Positions 14,163 through 21,900 of a DNA stretch of 36,911 nucleotides are shown here, piece after piece (the stretch's first letter is position 1; each line of letters starts with the position of its first letter). Under the pieces are notes generated by a model. The model did not search any database. It was given only the letters and a program-made list of their open reading frames with translations, and had not been told where the DNA came from. Source of the stretch: a virus. Location: the IMG/VR virus record IMGVR_UViG_3300036832_000697, positions 1 to 36,911 of that record; one strand, given 5' to 3'. A program made the translations under genes and the position numbers.

Positions 14163-14623
14163 GACGGGACTATTACATTCTGGACGAGTCCGGAGAACCC
14201 GTCGAGGTCGACGACGTCCTGGTCTGGGCGCCGTGGTTCGAGACGTCGCACGATACCCGCGTCGTCCTCCAGACCCGCGTCGACCGCCGCGGACGCGTCG
14301 AGGAACGACCGCTCACGCGAGGACGCGGCGGCGTCCAGGTGTCGACGATCTTCCTCGCCCTGGATCATGCGTTCGACGACGGACCGCCGGTCCTCTGGGA
14401 AACGATGGTTTTCGGCGGACCGCTACACGGAGAGATGATGCGATACCGATCGAAACTCGCCGCGTTGACGGGTCACGAACGGATGATCGCGCGCGTCCAA
14501 GCGATCCGCCGCCTCCCGCGGCGCGTGAAACGCGCGATCTCAAAACGAAACGCCGGTCGGTCCCTTACGTTCCGCGAGCGGCGACAGGTCGCGCGATTCG
14601 AGCGGCGGTCCGATGTCGACTGA
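14159..14623 (+). CDS. Hypothetical phage protein
   Basis: This 154-residue protein has a recurring phage pattern: Y-Y-I-L-D, V-W-A-P-W-F-E, then V-S-T-I-F-L-A-L-D-H-A-F and P-V-L-W-E-T-M-V-F-G-G, followed by a basic C-terminal extension. I have seen this pattern in many phage and prophage proteins of unknown function. The first 110 residues carry the conserved part. It overlaps the next gene by 11 nt. Confidence 0.75.
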   Translation: MRRDYYILDESGEPVEVDDVLVWAPWFETSHDTRVVLQTRVDRRGRVEERPLTRGRGGVQVSTIFLALDHAFDDGPPVLWETMVFGGPLHGEMMRYRSKLAALTGHERMIARVQAIRRLPRRVKRAISKRNAGRSLTFRERRQVARFERRSDVD

Positions 14624-14996
14624 CGCGCGTCCGCGTTGCGTATTCTGCGGGGACGTCGCCCTCGACGGTCATCTAACCTGCGGGCGCCTCGCCTGTAACG
14701 AATCCGGCGCGCGACAGCGACGCGACGAGGCGTTCCGCGGGACGCGAACGGACGCGGGCCACTATTACGCGAGCGACGACGCGGGACGACTCCGCGAGGT
14801 CCCTGCCGGAACGCCGGACGTGATCATCTGTCGGCGCCTCGAGGACTTTCCCGGCGGCGTCGTGCCCGCGGGCGGCGGCGTCGTCCTGTGCACGCGATGT
14901 CAACGTCCGATCGTTCATAACCCGGCGACGTTCCCGGCGGTCCCGCGGATCTGTATGCAATGCGGCGGAATCGAACCCTTACCCTTTTCGGCCTAA
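14613..14996 (+). CDS. Double zinc-ribbon protein
   Basis: This 127-residue protein contains two cysteine clusters: C-V-F-C, C-G-R-L-A-C-N near the start and C-T-R-C, C-M-Q-C in the last third. The middle is soluble (A-G-H-Y-Y-A-S-D-D-A-G-R-L-R-E-V). Two metal sites suggest a nucleic-acid or protein adaptor. It ends just before a 131-nt non-coding gap with a possible promoter. Confidence 0.7.
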   Translation: MSTDARPRCVFCGDVALDGHLTCGRLACNESGARQRRDEAFRGTRTDAGHYYASDDAGRLREVPAGTPDVIICRRLEDFPGGVVPAGGGVVLCTRCQRPIVHNPATFPAVPRICMQCGGIEPLPFSA

Positions 14997-15047
14997 AACG
15001 CGTTGTGCACGTCCCGTAACTCGTTGCGGCGGCGGGAGTTTCAGACC

Positions 15048-15076
15048 TTGCAATACTCATATATGTTTGAGACAAT
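15048..15076 (+). promoter_or_regulatory. Possible promoter for the integrase gene group
   Basis: The 131-nt gap before 15128 is unusually AT-rich for this genome. TTGCAA (15048-15053), a 17-bp spacer and GACAAT (15071-15076) each match 4 of 6 in the sigma70 boxes. The spacer includes the palindrome CATATATG. This would give the integrase group its own transcript. Confidence 0.35.
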
Positions 15077-15127
15077 TACAGGGTCGCGGGGACAGAGAGT
15101 CCTCGCCGATTTCCCGAAGGACCAGCA

Positions 15128-15730
15128 TTGAAACGAAAGACCTACCATCGATCGCGCGAGTTCCCTGTCCGTCCGGAGGACGCGAAACAGTACCTCCTCG
15201 CCCTCATCCCGCCGCAATTGTGGGCGGACGTGAACGCGAAAGCGAAACGCGAACGCGTCGCCGTCCGCGCCGTCCTCCTCCGTCTCGCCTCGCTATGGGT
15301 TTCCGGCGCGGTCGAGGCGCCCGCGCTCGAGGCGCCCGTCGCGCCCGCGGTCGAGGCGCCCGCGGCGCCGATTCCGCGGTACGTCGTCCGCGAGCGGAGG
15401 AGCGGGATCGGAAATCGGACCGCGGCGCCGTATCAGGTCGTTGACCTCCTCGAGAATCGCGTCGTCGACGAGTACCGATCGAAACGCGCCGCGACCATGC
15501 ACGCGCGCGCGCTCGAGGCGCGTTGCCCGCGCCCCGTCTTCGCAATCGAAAAGGAATGGGACGAGAACGAACGCGTCATCGAACGCAACAATCGCGAGCA
15601 CGTCTCGCGCGGCGGACGTTGGCAATGGATCGTCCTGGTCGACGGGACGCCGGACTCCGCTCACGATCGGAAGTATCACGCGACGGAACGGATCGAGTAC
15701 CTCAAAACGCGGATTCGGAAATCCGCCTAA
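15128..15730 (+). CDS. Hypothetical protein with ribbon-helix-helix-like start
   Basis: This 200-residue protein begins at TTG 15128, with an AAGGA upstream. Residues 25-60 (A-L-I-P-P-Q-L-W-A-D-V-N-A-K-A-K-R-E-R-V-A-V-R-A-V-L-L-R-L) resemble an RHH/CopG DNA-binding segment. A Pro-Ala linker follows, made of repeated E-A-P-A pieces, then a C-terminal alpha/beta domain with R-W-Q-W-I-V-L-V-D-G. It could be a transcription regulator of the integration genes. That is inference. Confidence 0.6.
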   Translation: MKRKTYHRSREFPVRPEDAKQYLLALIPPQLWADVNAKAKRERVAVRAVLLRLASLWVSGAVEAPALEAPVAPAVEAPAAPIPRYVVRERRSGIGNRTAAPYQVVDLLENRVVDEYRSKRAATMHARALEARCPRPVFAIEKEWDENERVIERNNREHVSRGGRWQWIVLVDGTPDSAHDRKYHATERIEYLKTRIRKSA

Positions 15731-15747
15731 TCGAAAGGATGGAACGC

Positions 15748-16068
15748 ATGTCAACGAAGTACGAACCTCTGACGCCCGACGCCCTCCGGACCTTCGCCCG
15801 GGTCGGCGCCCTCACACAAGCGAAACTCATTGTTGCGGAGTTCCCCGATATTCTCGCCGACCTGAATCGATTCGCGACCGCCTCGAACGGCGCGAGCGCG
15901 GACGGCGCCTCGAGTCCGACCAGGACGCCGCGACCTGTTATCTCAAGTCATACATCCCAAGTAACACCACGTCGCCGCCGCCGGATGTCCGCCGCCGAAC
16001 GTCGCGCGGTCGGCGTTCGGATGCGCGCGTACTGGAAAACCCGTCGCGCGGCGAAAGGACGGGCGTAA
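15748..16068 (+). CDS. Hypothetical protein with basic helix
   Basis: This 106-residue protein starts at ATG 15748, with AAGGA about 9 nt upstream. The N-terminal half is helical (A-L-R-T-F-A-R-V-G-A-L-T-Q-A-K-L-I-V-A-E-F). The C-terminus M-S-A-A-E-R-R-A-V-G-V-R-M-R-A-Y-W-K-T-R-R-A-A-K is a highly basic helix of a type seen in small DNA-binding phage proteins. It ends 2 nt before the integrase ATG, so the two are probably co-translated. Confidence 0.65.
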   Translation: MSTKYEPLTPDALRTFARVGALTQAKLIVAEFPDILADLNRFATASNGASADGASSPTRTPRPVISSHTSQVTPRRRRRMSAAERRAVGVRMRAYWKTRRAAKGRA

Positions 16069-16070
16069 TC

Positions 16071-17432
16071 ATGGCGCGCGAAAGTACGACCGGATTCGTC
16101 CGGAAAATCTGTGATTGCGTGAAATGGAAGGAATGTAAACATCGGTTCTACGTCTGGACGGGACGAGACCCGGACCGCGGATACTTGCGGAAACCGATCG
16201 GCGATGTCGTCGGGCGGGAACCGAAAGATTTCGCGGACGCCAAGATCGAAGCGAAACGCGCGTACGTCGCATGGAAGGACGGGAAAGACCCGCGCGATCT
16301 ACTCCCGGAGGATGCGCCGACCCTCCGGGACTTGCTGACCGCGTACGCCGAGCGGGTCGACGGAGCGGCGATCCTGGAGTCGCGACGGAAACTCATTTGT
16401 CGGACGGTCGTCAACGGTCGCGCGTTCGGCGATTACCGCGGCGCGGAGGTCACACTCGCGATGATCGAGGCGTTCCAAAAGACGCGCCCCGTCGTCGCGG
16501 GGAATCGCGACCTCGCGTTACTTCGCGCGACGTACAACTGGGCGATTCCGCGCGGTCTCGTCCCGTCGACGCCGTTCAAGGTGTCGAACGCGGTCGCGGT
16601 GAAACTCCAACGCGAGGAGAAACGGAGTCGCCGCCTGTATCCCGGCGAATACGACCGCCTCCAGTCGCACGCGTCCCAGTACCAGAAGGACGTCAACGAC
16701 GCCGCCCTCGAGACCGCCTGTCGACAGGGCGAACTCCTGTCCCTCCAATGGTCGCAAGTTCGCGACGACATTTTCCTCCCGGCGGGAAAGACGAAAGCGA
16801 AAAAGGATCGCCGGATCCCGATCTCCTCGACGTTGCGCGCGATCCTCGAGCGGCGCCGCCTCGACCCGGCGGGCGAACCGCTCCCGGAGACCGCGTTCGT
16901 CTTCGGGGACGAGATCGGGCGTCCGCTGACCTGGAACAAAAAGGGATGGGTGAGTCTCGTCCTCCGCGCGAACGACCTCCGTCCGGAACACGTCGTCCGG
17001 GTCGTGAACGGGCGGAAACGCTGGCTCGCGACGTTGACGCCCGCAACGCGCGAGGCGTATCGAAAGATCGGTCTCCACTTTCACGATCTCCGGCGCGAGG
17101 GCGCGTCCCGCTGGATGGACGCGGGCGTCCCTCTGGGCGTCATCCAACGCTGGCTAGGTCACTCCAACGTCGCCCAGACGTCGACGTACCTCGCCGGGAC
17201 GAGCGGCGGCGATGAGGAAGCGATGCGCGCGTTCGAGGCGGCGGTCGCGCGGAAACGGCAGTCCCCGCGCGGCGGGCGGGAGAATAGAGAAAGATCGACG
17301 ACTCGAGGGGCGAGTTTCTTTCCCCATATTTCCCCATTGGCCGGATCGGGGGGGTCCAAAGGGGTTCGACAGGCGTTTAGACTCGTCAAAAACCCCAATA
17401 AATCCCGCAACGTCCCCAAAACGGCAAGCTAA
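16071..17432 (+). CDS. int: Tyrosine-family integrase
   Basis: This 453-residue protein catalyses site-specific recombination between attP and a host attB. The active-site set is visible: R218 (T-A-C-R-Q-G-E), Lys in K240-K245, H338-x2-R341 (H-D-L-R), H364 (W-L-G-H) and the nucleophile Y373 (S-T-Y-L-A-G). The N-terminus has a small cysteine cluster (C14, C16, C22) and a SAM-like core-binding domain (about 85-165). The ATG at 16071 is chosen because the long upstream extension lies in another gene's frame. The gene stops 6 nt before the attP core, and the last 70 residues are a low-complexity extension. Confidence 0.95.
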   Translation: MARESTTGFVRKICDCVKWKECKHRFYVWTGRDPDRGYLRKPIGDVVGREPKDFADAKIEAKRAYVAWKDGKDPRDLLPEDAPTLRDLLTAYAERVDGAAILESRRKLICRTVVNGRAFGDYRGAEVTLAMIEAFQKTRPVVAGNRDLALLRATYNWAIPRGLVPSTPFKVSNAVAVKLQREEKRSRRLYPGEYDRLQSHASQYQKDVNDAALETACRQGELLSLQWSQVRDDIFLPAGKTKAKKDRRIPISSTLRAILERRRLDPAGEPLPETAFVFGDEIGRPLTWNKKGWVSLVLRANDLRPEHVVRVVNGRKRWLATLTPATREAYRKIGLHFHDLRREGASRWMDAGVPLGVIQRWLGHSNVAQTSTYLAGTSGGDEEAMRAFEAAVARKRQSPRGGRENRERSTTRGASFFPHISPLAGSGGSKGVRQAFRLVKNPNKSRNVPKTAS

Positions 17433-17438
17433 CCAGCC

Positions 17439-17482
17439 GACTTTTAATCACAGGGGCGTCAGTTCAATCCTGACCCGGGTCA
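17439..17482 (+). other. attP: attP core: 3' half of tRNA-Lys (UUU)
   Basis: The segment reads as the 3' part of a tRNA gene, with every spacing correct. It has anticodon loop CTTTTAA (anticodon TTT), 3' anticodon stem TCACA, a five-base variable loop GGGGC, then T-arm GTCAG-TTCAATC-CTGAC (perfect 5-bp stem, A58 present). The acceptor strand CCGGGTC and discriminator A complete it. No 5' half is present and no CCA follows. It is directly downstream of the integrase, as expected for a tRNA-targeting attP. Confidence 0.9.
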
Positions 17483-17491
17483 GTCAATAAA

Positions 17492-17527
17492 AACGGGCCG
17501 ATTCTCACTTTCGAGGGTCGGCCCGTT
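17492..17527. terminator. Bidirectional intrinsic terminator
   Basis: A 10-bp perfect stem (AACGGGCCGA at 17492-17501 and TCGGCCCGTT at 17518-17527) has a 16-nt loop. On the minus strand the stem is followed by TTTTTATT-type sequence, and on the plus strand by a T-rich stretch. It ends the integrase transcript and also the leftward structural transcript. After integration it would lie just behind the restored host tRNA. Confidence 0.85.
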
Positions 17528-17815
17528 CGTCGTTTCTTTCTCTATTCTTTCCTCATTTCCCGATCCGCGCGCGAGGACTGTCGGGAATCGTCGTTGACTA
17601 TCGGTCCCGGTCGGGAGCATTCTCGAGACGTCCGGGAGTCGGTCCCCCGGGCGGCGCGCGGCGACGAACCCGGAGTCCGTCGCCGCTTCCCAGAGGCGCC
17701 GCCAGAACGACCAGGGTCCCCCCAGAACGACGCGGGGACATCGTCCGCACCACGGCGCCGCCCGCGCCGCGCGGTCCCGCGGAACCCGATGTCCCTGTGT
17801 TCGAACGGAGGTCCC

Positions 17816-18061
17816 ATGCCGATCGAGACGCCCGTCCCGCCCGCGCCGCCTGTCGCGGAGTCCTCGCCCTGGATGACGGCGCGCGACGCCGCCGCCTACA
17901 TCCGGAAAAACAAAAAGTTCGTCCTTCGCGAGATCCGTCTGGGACGCCTCCGTGCCGCGCGGGTCGGCGGACGCGGCGAGATCCTCACGCGCCGCGATTG
18001 GATCGACGAGTGGGTTCTGAGTCGCGCTCAACCGCTCGAGGTTGTTCGGCGTCGCCGGTAG
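17816..18061 (+). CDS. Excisionase-like helix-turn-helix protein
   Basis: This 81-residue protein has a disordered N-terminus and then an HTH_17-type domain at residues about 20-65 (W-M-T-A-R-D-A-A-A-Y-I-R-K-N-K-K-F-V-L-R-E-I, then R-L-R-A-A-R-V-G-G-R-G-E-I-L-T-R-R-D-W-I-D). Members include phage excisionases and small regulators. The ATG is 5 nt after GGAGG. It lies on the far side of attP from integrase, and its last 77 nt overlap the convergent membrane-protein gene. Confidence 0.78.
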   Translation: MPIETPVPPAPPVAESSPWMTARDAAAYIRKNKKFVLREIRLGRLRAARVGGRGEILTRRDWIDEWVLSRAQPLEVVRRRR

Positions 18062-18206
18062 GGTCCGCGTCCGCCGCGGTCCGGTACTGGTCGATCTCCC
18101 GCGTCATCCGGCGGCGGCGTTGATCGTCGACGAGCGCGGACCAAATAACCGCGACGCCGATCGCGGCGACGAGGAGCGCGACGCATGTCCAGAAGGTCCC
18201 GGACAT
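17985..18206 (-). CDS. Small membrane protein, end of late operon
   Basis: This 73-residue protein has one N-terminal transmembrane helix (W-T-C-V-A-L-L-V-A-A-I-G-V-A-V-I-W) and a polar, charged rest. The start overlaps the stop of the previous gene (TAATG), which supports coupling to the structural operon. It is antisense to the end of the excisionase-like gene. It could be a lysis-related inner-membrane protein (holin or Rz-like), but this is not shown. Confidence 0.65.
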   Translation of the reverse strand: MSGTFWTCVALLVAAIGVAVIWSALVDDQRRRRMTREIDQYRTAADADPTGDAEQPRAVERDSEPTRRSNRGA

Positions 18207-18610
18207 TATGGTTTTGGGAGGGCGGGCGTCCCGGGCGTCCCGTTCGCGAGGAACGGGTCGAGCGCGACGAGGTCGTCGGCGCGGAGCGGATCGCCGCCGA
18301 GATCCTCGAGCGCGATCGGCGTCCAGTTGATTTCGACCGGCGCGTCGAGAACGTCGGTCAACGCGGCGGCGAACGTCGCGAACTCCGCCGCGCGAACTTG
18401 AAACGTCCCGCTCCCGGGCGGGATCTCCTCGCCGTATTGCTTGACGAGTTTGTTATGGACCTCGCGATAGACTTTGAGTTCCCGCCGGACGAGGGCGAGG
18501 AGTTTCGCGGCGGTATAGGCGACCTTTGGCGGGAGTCCGCGCGCCCCGAAGCGTTCGAGCGCTTTCGTCTCGTCCGCGGCGACGAGTTGCCCGACCGTAC
18601 ACGTAATCAT
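18206..18610 (-). CDS. DUF1617-like phage protein
   Basis: This 134-residue protein has the DUF1617 pattern: T-V-G-Q-L-V-A-A at the start, L-P-P-K-V-A-Y-T-A-A-K-L-L-A-L-V-R-R-E-L-K, V-H-N-K-L-V-K-Q-Y-G-E and, after a linker, L-E-D-L-G. Members occur near phage tail genes. The role is unknown, and a virion or tail-associated one is possible. It is coupled to both neighbours (ATGA, TAATG). Confidence 0.75.
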   Translation of the reverse strand: MITCTVGQLVAADETKALERFGARGLPPKVAYTAAKLLALVRRELKVYREVHNKLVKQYGEEIPPGSGTFQVRAAEFATFAAALTDVLDAPVEINWTPIALEDLGGDPLRADDLVALDPFLANGTPGTPALPKP

Positions 18611-18948
18611 GGCGCCGCGACGCCCGCCAGGACGTCCCAGTCGGTCGCGATCTGCGATTCGATATCCGCGTCCGCCGCCGCGGTGACGACGGTCCCGGAC
18701 TCGAAATCGTACGACGTCTCGAACGCGCGCAAGTTCGGACGTTCGACCAGCCAGGGAGACGCCGTCTGCGCGCCGAACGTCAAGTTCGTGATCACGTTTC
18801 GCGCGTACGTGAGGCGGTTCGCATGGTTCGGCGTCGCCGGATCTTCGTTGAGAACTTGCCACGCGACCGTCGCGAGCGCGGCGCGGACGCGTCCTTGGAA
18901 CGTCGCATCCGCCGCGAGGCGTTGTTGTGTAAATGAATCGTTCGCCAT
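18607..18948 (-). CDS. Hypothetical tail-region protein
   Basis: This 113-residue, mostly helical protein (R-V-R-A-A-L-A-T-V-A-W-Q-V-L-N-E-D-P, then F-E-T-S-Y-D-F-E-S-G-T-V-V-T-A-A) is similar to unnamed proteins next to DUF1617 genes in other phages. Its start shares bases with the stop of the fibre gene. It could be a small tail-tip component. Confidence 0.7.
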   Translation of the reverse strand: MANDSFTQQRLAADATFQGRVRAALATVAWQVLNEDPATPNHANRLTYARNVITNLTFGAQTASPWLVERPNLRAFETSYDFESGTVVTAAADADIESQIATDWDVLAGVAAP

Positions 18949-21900
18949 TACTGGATCCTCCGATCCTCGAGCGCGCGGACGCGCGCCTCGAGTTCCTGAA
19001 ACGCCCGGATCAACGGGCCGAGAAACGCGGAGTAATTGAGACTGTCGGCGACGCCGCGCGCGTCGTAATGGACTCCGGCGAACTCCGGCGCGAGCGCGGC
19101 GACGTCCTGCGCGATCAATCCGTGTCCGCGCGCGCCGCCCGCGATCCACTCGAAATCGACCGGACGCAAGCCGAGGACGAACGCGGTCCCGTAGATCGTC
19201 GGCGCGATCGCCGTCTTGAGGCGCCCGTCCGACGATTGATTAACGCTCTGACAGTAGACCTGTCGCCATTGGAACGACGGATGTCCGCAGTCTTTCGCGA
19301 GGGTAATCTCCGGGAATAACTGTCCGCCGTCCCAAAACATACGGAGACCGGCCGCGCTCCACATTAACCGCCCGGTACTGTCTGAGGTGTAATACGTATT
19401 AATGTCGTTCACGAACGTGAGTCCGGTTCCGCTCGCGCCGTGGTTCGTGACGAAGTACGTGCCCGCATTAATGTAACTGTTCGTCGCGACGACGCTCGCG
19501 ACAACGGTTCCATCGGTCAGGATGTACATGGTCCGACTCGTCCCACCGACATTGCCTACCCAAAATCGAATATTGCCCGTGCCGCCCGCGCCGAACGCCG
19601 TCATGTTCACCGAATCGCTCCCGCTCCCGACCGTGATCAACCCCGAATAATTCAGCGTGAGCAATCCGTACGTCGATGAGATGTTCCCCCCGCTGATCTG
19701 GAAATTGCCGAACGTGCCCGCGCTCGCGTTGATCGTGCCGGTAAAGGTCCCGTTGCCGTTGATCGTGAGGGTCGTCCCGTCCCACGTGAGCCCCGCGACG
19801 CCCGACGCGTTGAAGAGACCGAACGCGCCATTCGACTGGATGTACGCGCGCCAGCCGACCGACGTATCGTAAAACCCCATGATGTTCGAGCCGAGATAGA
19901 GTCCCGACCCGTTGATCGCGGAGACGGGAACGGTCGGCGCGACCCATTTCGCCGGACCGCCCGCGCCCGAACTCGATCCCGCGTACGCGCCGGTCACATT
20001 CGAGAGATCCGTTTTCGCCGCGTTCCCGCCGGTCACTGTGATCGCGCCTGAGACCTGGAGCGTCGACCCGTCCCACGCGATCCCGCTCCCGCCCGGTTGT
20101 CCGATCCGGAACTTGTAGGCGCCCGCGTCTTTCCCGAACCAGAGTCCCGTTATGCCGTCCGTGTAACTCGAGGGACGCGGACTCCCCATCGCGAGGTACG
20201 GCGCCGTGTGATCGAGTTTGACGGTATTCGTCGTCCCGTCCCAGAGGAGGAGATCGATTCCGTGTAACTCAAACGTCGTGTTACTCGCCCGGAAAAATCG
20301 TCCGTTCGACGCCGCATAGGTCCCGGCCAGGAGTCCGTACTCGTTACTGACACTCGTTACGCCGACGAGATTTCCGAATCGGACGCGGAGGGTTTGATTC
20401 GCGACGACGGGCGACGTTACCCACGTGACGATCTGGGCGTACGGTCCGTTTGCGTCGTACGCGCCGTCCGCGCCTTGAACCTCGTAATACCCGCTCCCGC
20501 TCACGCCGAAATCAATCGCGAGTCCCTTCGCCGGAACCGTCGCGCCGGGAGCGGTCGTCCCGCCGGTCGCGCTCGCGCCACGCGTCCAGGTCCAGGACTG
20601 GGTATTGCCCGGGAGTCCCATCGCGGGCGCGGAGACTTGACCGTATGCGGCGTCCACGGTCAGCGTCCCGCCGGTTCGACTGAGAATCCGCAACATAACC
20701 CAGTCGCCCGCGGCGAAGACTTGCATTCCAGAGGCGCCCGCGAGGTCCTCGACCGTGATCGTCACGGCGGCGCCGTATCCCGGCATAACGACATCGGCGA
20801 CGAGGACCGCGACCGACTTCGCAATCAACTCGCCGCCCGCGAGGGCGCGTTCGACGTCCGTCGCAAAAACTTTGACGTGTAACTCCGTCGCGGCGATCGA
20901 CCGGAAATCCGCGGCGCCCGCGTTCGTGATGCGCCATCCCGTCGTCGCGCTTACGTACCCGCCGCTATAGATCGCGCCCGTCGTTACAAGGTCGGATGTT
21001 CCTGTCGGAACGCGGAGAATAAGATTCGCGCCGGACGGGTTTATGAGCGCGAAATCGTATGTCGATCCGGTCGCGGCGATCGCCGTCAATCCAAAAGAGG
21101 GATCCTTGTAGAACGAACCCTGTCCCGGAAAACTCCCGTTCGCGGTGAAGTGCAACGACCCGCCGATCGTCGTATTCCCGGCGACCGCGAGCGTACTGCC
21201 CAACGTCGCGGCGCCTGTGACGTTGATCGTGTTGTGGAGGGTCGCGGCGCCCGTCACGTCGAGCGTCCCGCCGACCGTCGCGCCGCCTGTAACCGCGAGG
21301 GTCGTCCCGATCGTCGCGCCGCCGGTCGTCGTGACCGAACTGAGCGACGTCGCGCCCGCGACGCCCAACGTCCCGCCGACCGTGACATTCCCGGCGAACG
21401 CATTGGACGCCGCGTTTTTCAGGACGACGTTACTCGAGAGGCGCGCGTCCGCGATCGTCCCGGTCAACGCCGCCGCCGGAAGGTTGGTCAGTCCCGCGCC
21501 CGATCCGGTGTACGTGTTCGCGATGACGTCGCCCGCGATCCCGATCGTCGACCCGCTTTCCGTGATCAGCGAATCGCCGATCGTCGTCCCGGACGTCCAT
21601 TTCGCGAGGCGTCCGGTTGTCCCGGGTCCGATGTCCGCCGATCCGCCGCCGCCGCCGCCGCCGCCGCCCGCGATGATCGTCGAGGCGCCGCTCGAGGCGG
21701 GACTCGTCTTCGACCATTGCTTGTAGAGTTCGCGCCAACGGTCCGACGCATGGAGGGAGAGCGACTCGACCGCCGTCACGTCGCGGAAGACGTGGACGCC
21801 GTCCTCACAGGAGGTATTGACCTGTGTAATGAGGAACGTCGTATTAACGTCGCGCGTCGCGACGTTGATCGTTAACACTTGCCCTGGTCGTACGCCGAGC

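Larger units (their letters stand above)
17433..17815. other. Non-coding region: attP, terminator, direct repeats
   Basis: No convincing gene lies in these 383 nt. The stretch holds the tRNA-derived attP core, a bidirectional terminator and two copies of CCAGAACGAC (17702-17711 and 17722-17731), 20 bp apart (about two helical turns). The repeats could be arm-type sites for integrase or excisionase. Small ORFs here are Pro/Arg/Gly-rich and look non-coding. Confidence 0.65.

Noticed and set aside
15441-16070. N-terminal extension of integrase
   Set aside because: The extension is out of frame over two preceding genes. ATG 16071 begins the usual zinc-type N-terminus of such integrases.
17439-17482. 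Intact tRNA gene
   Set aside because: Only the 3' half is present. The 5' acceptor, D-arm and 5' anticodon stem are absent and the upstream bases do not pair.
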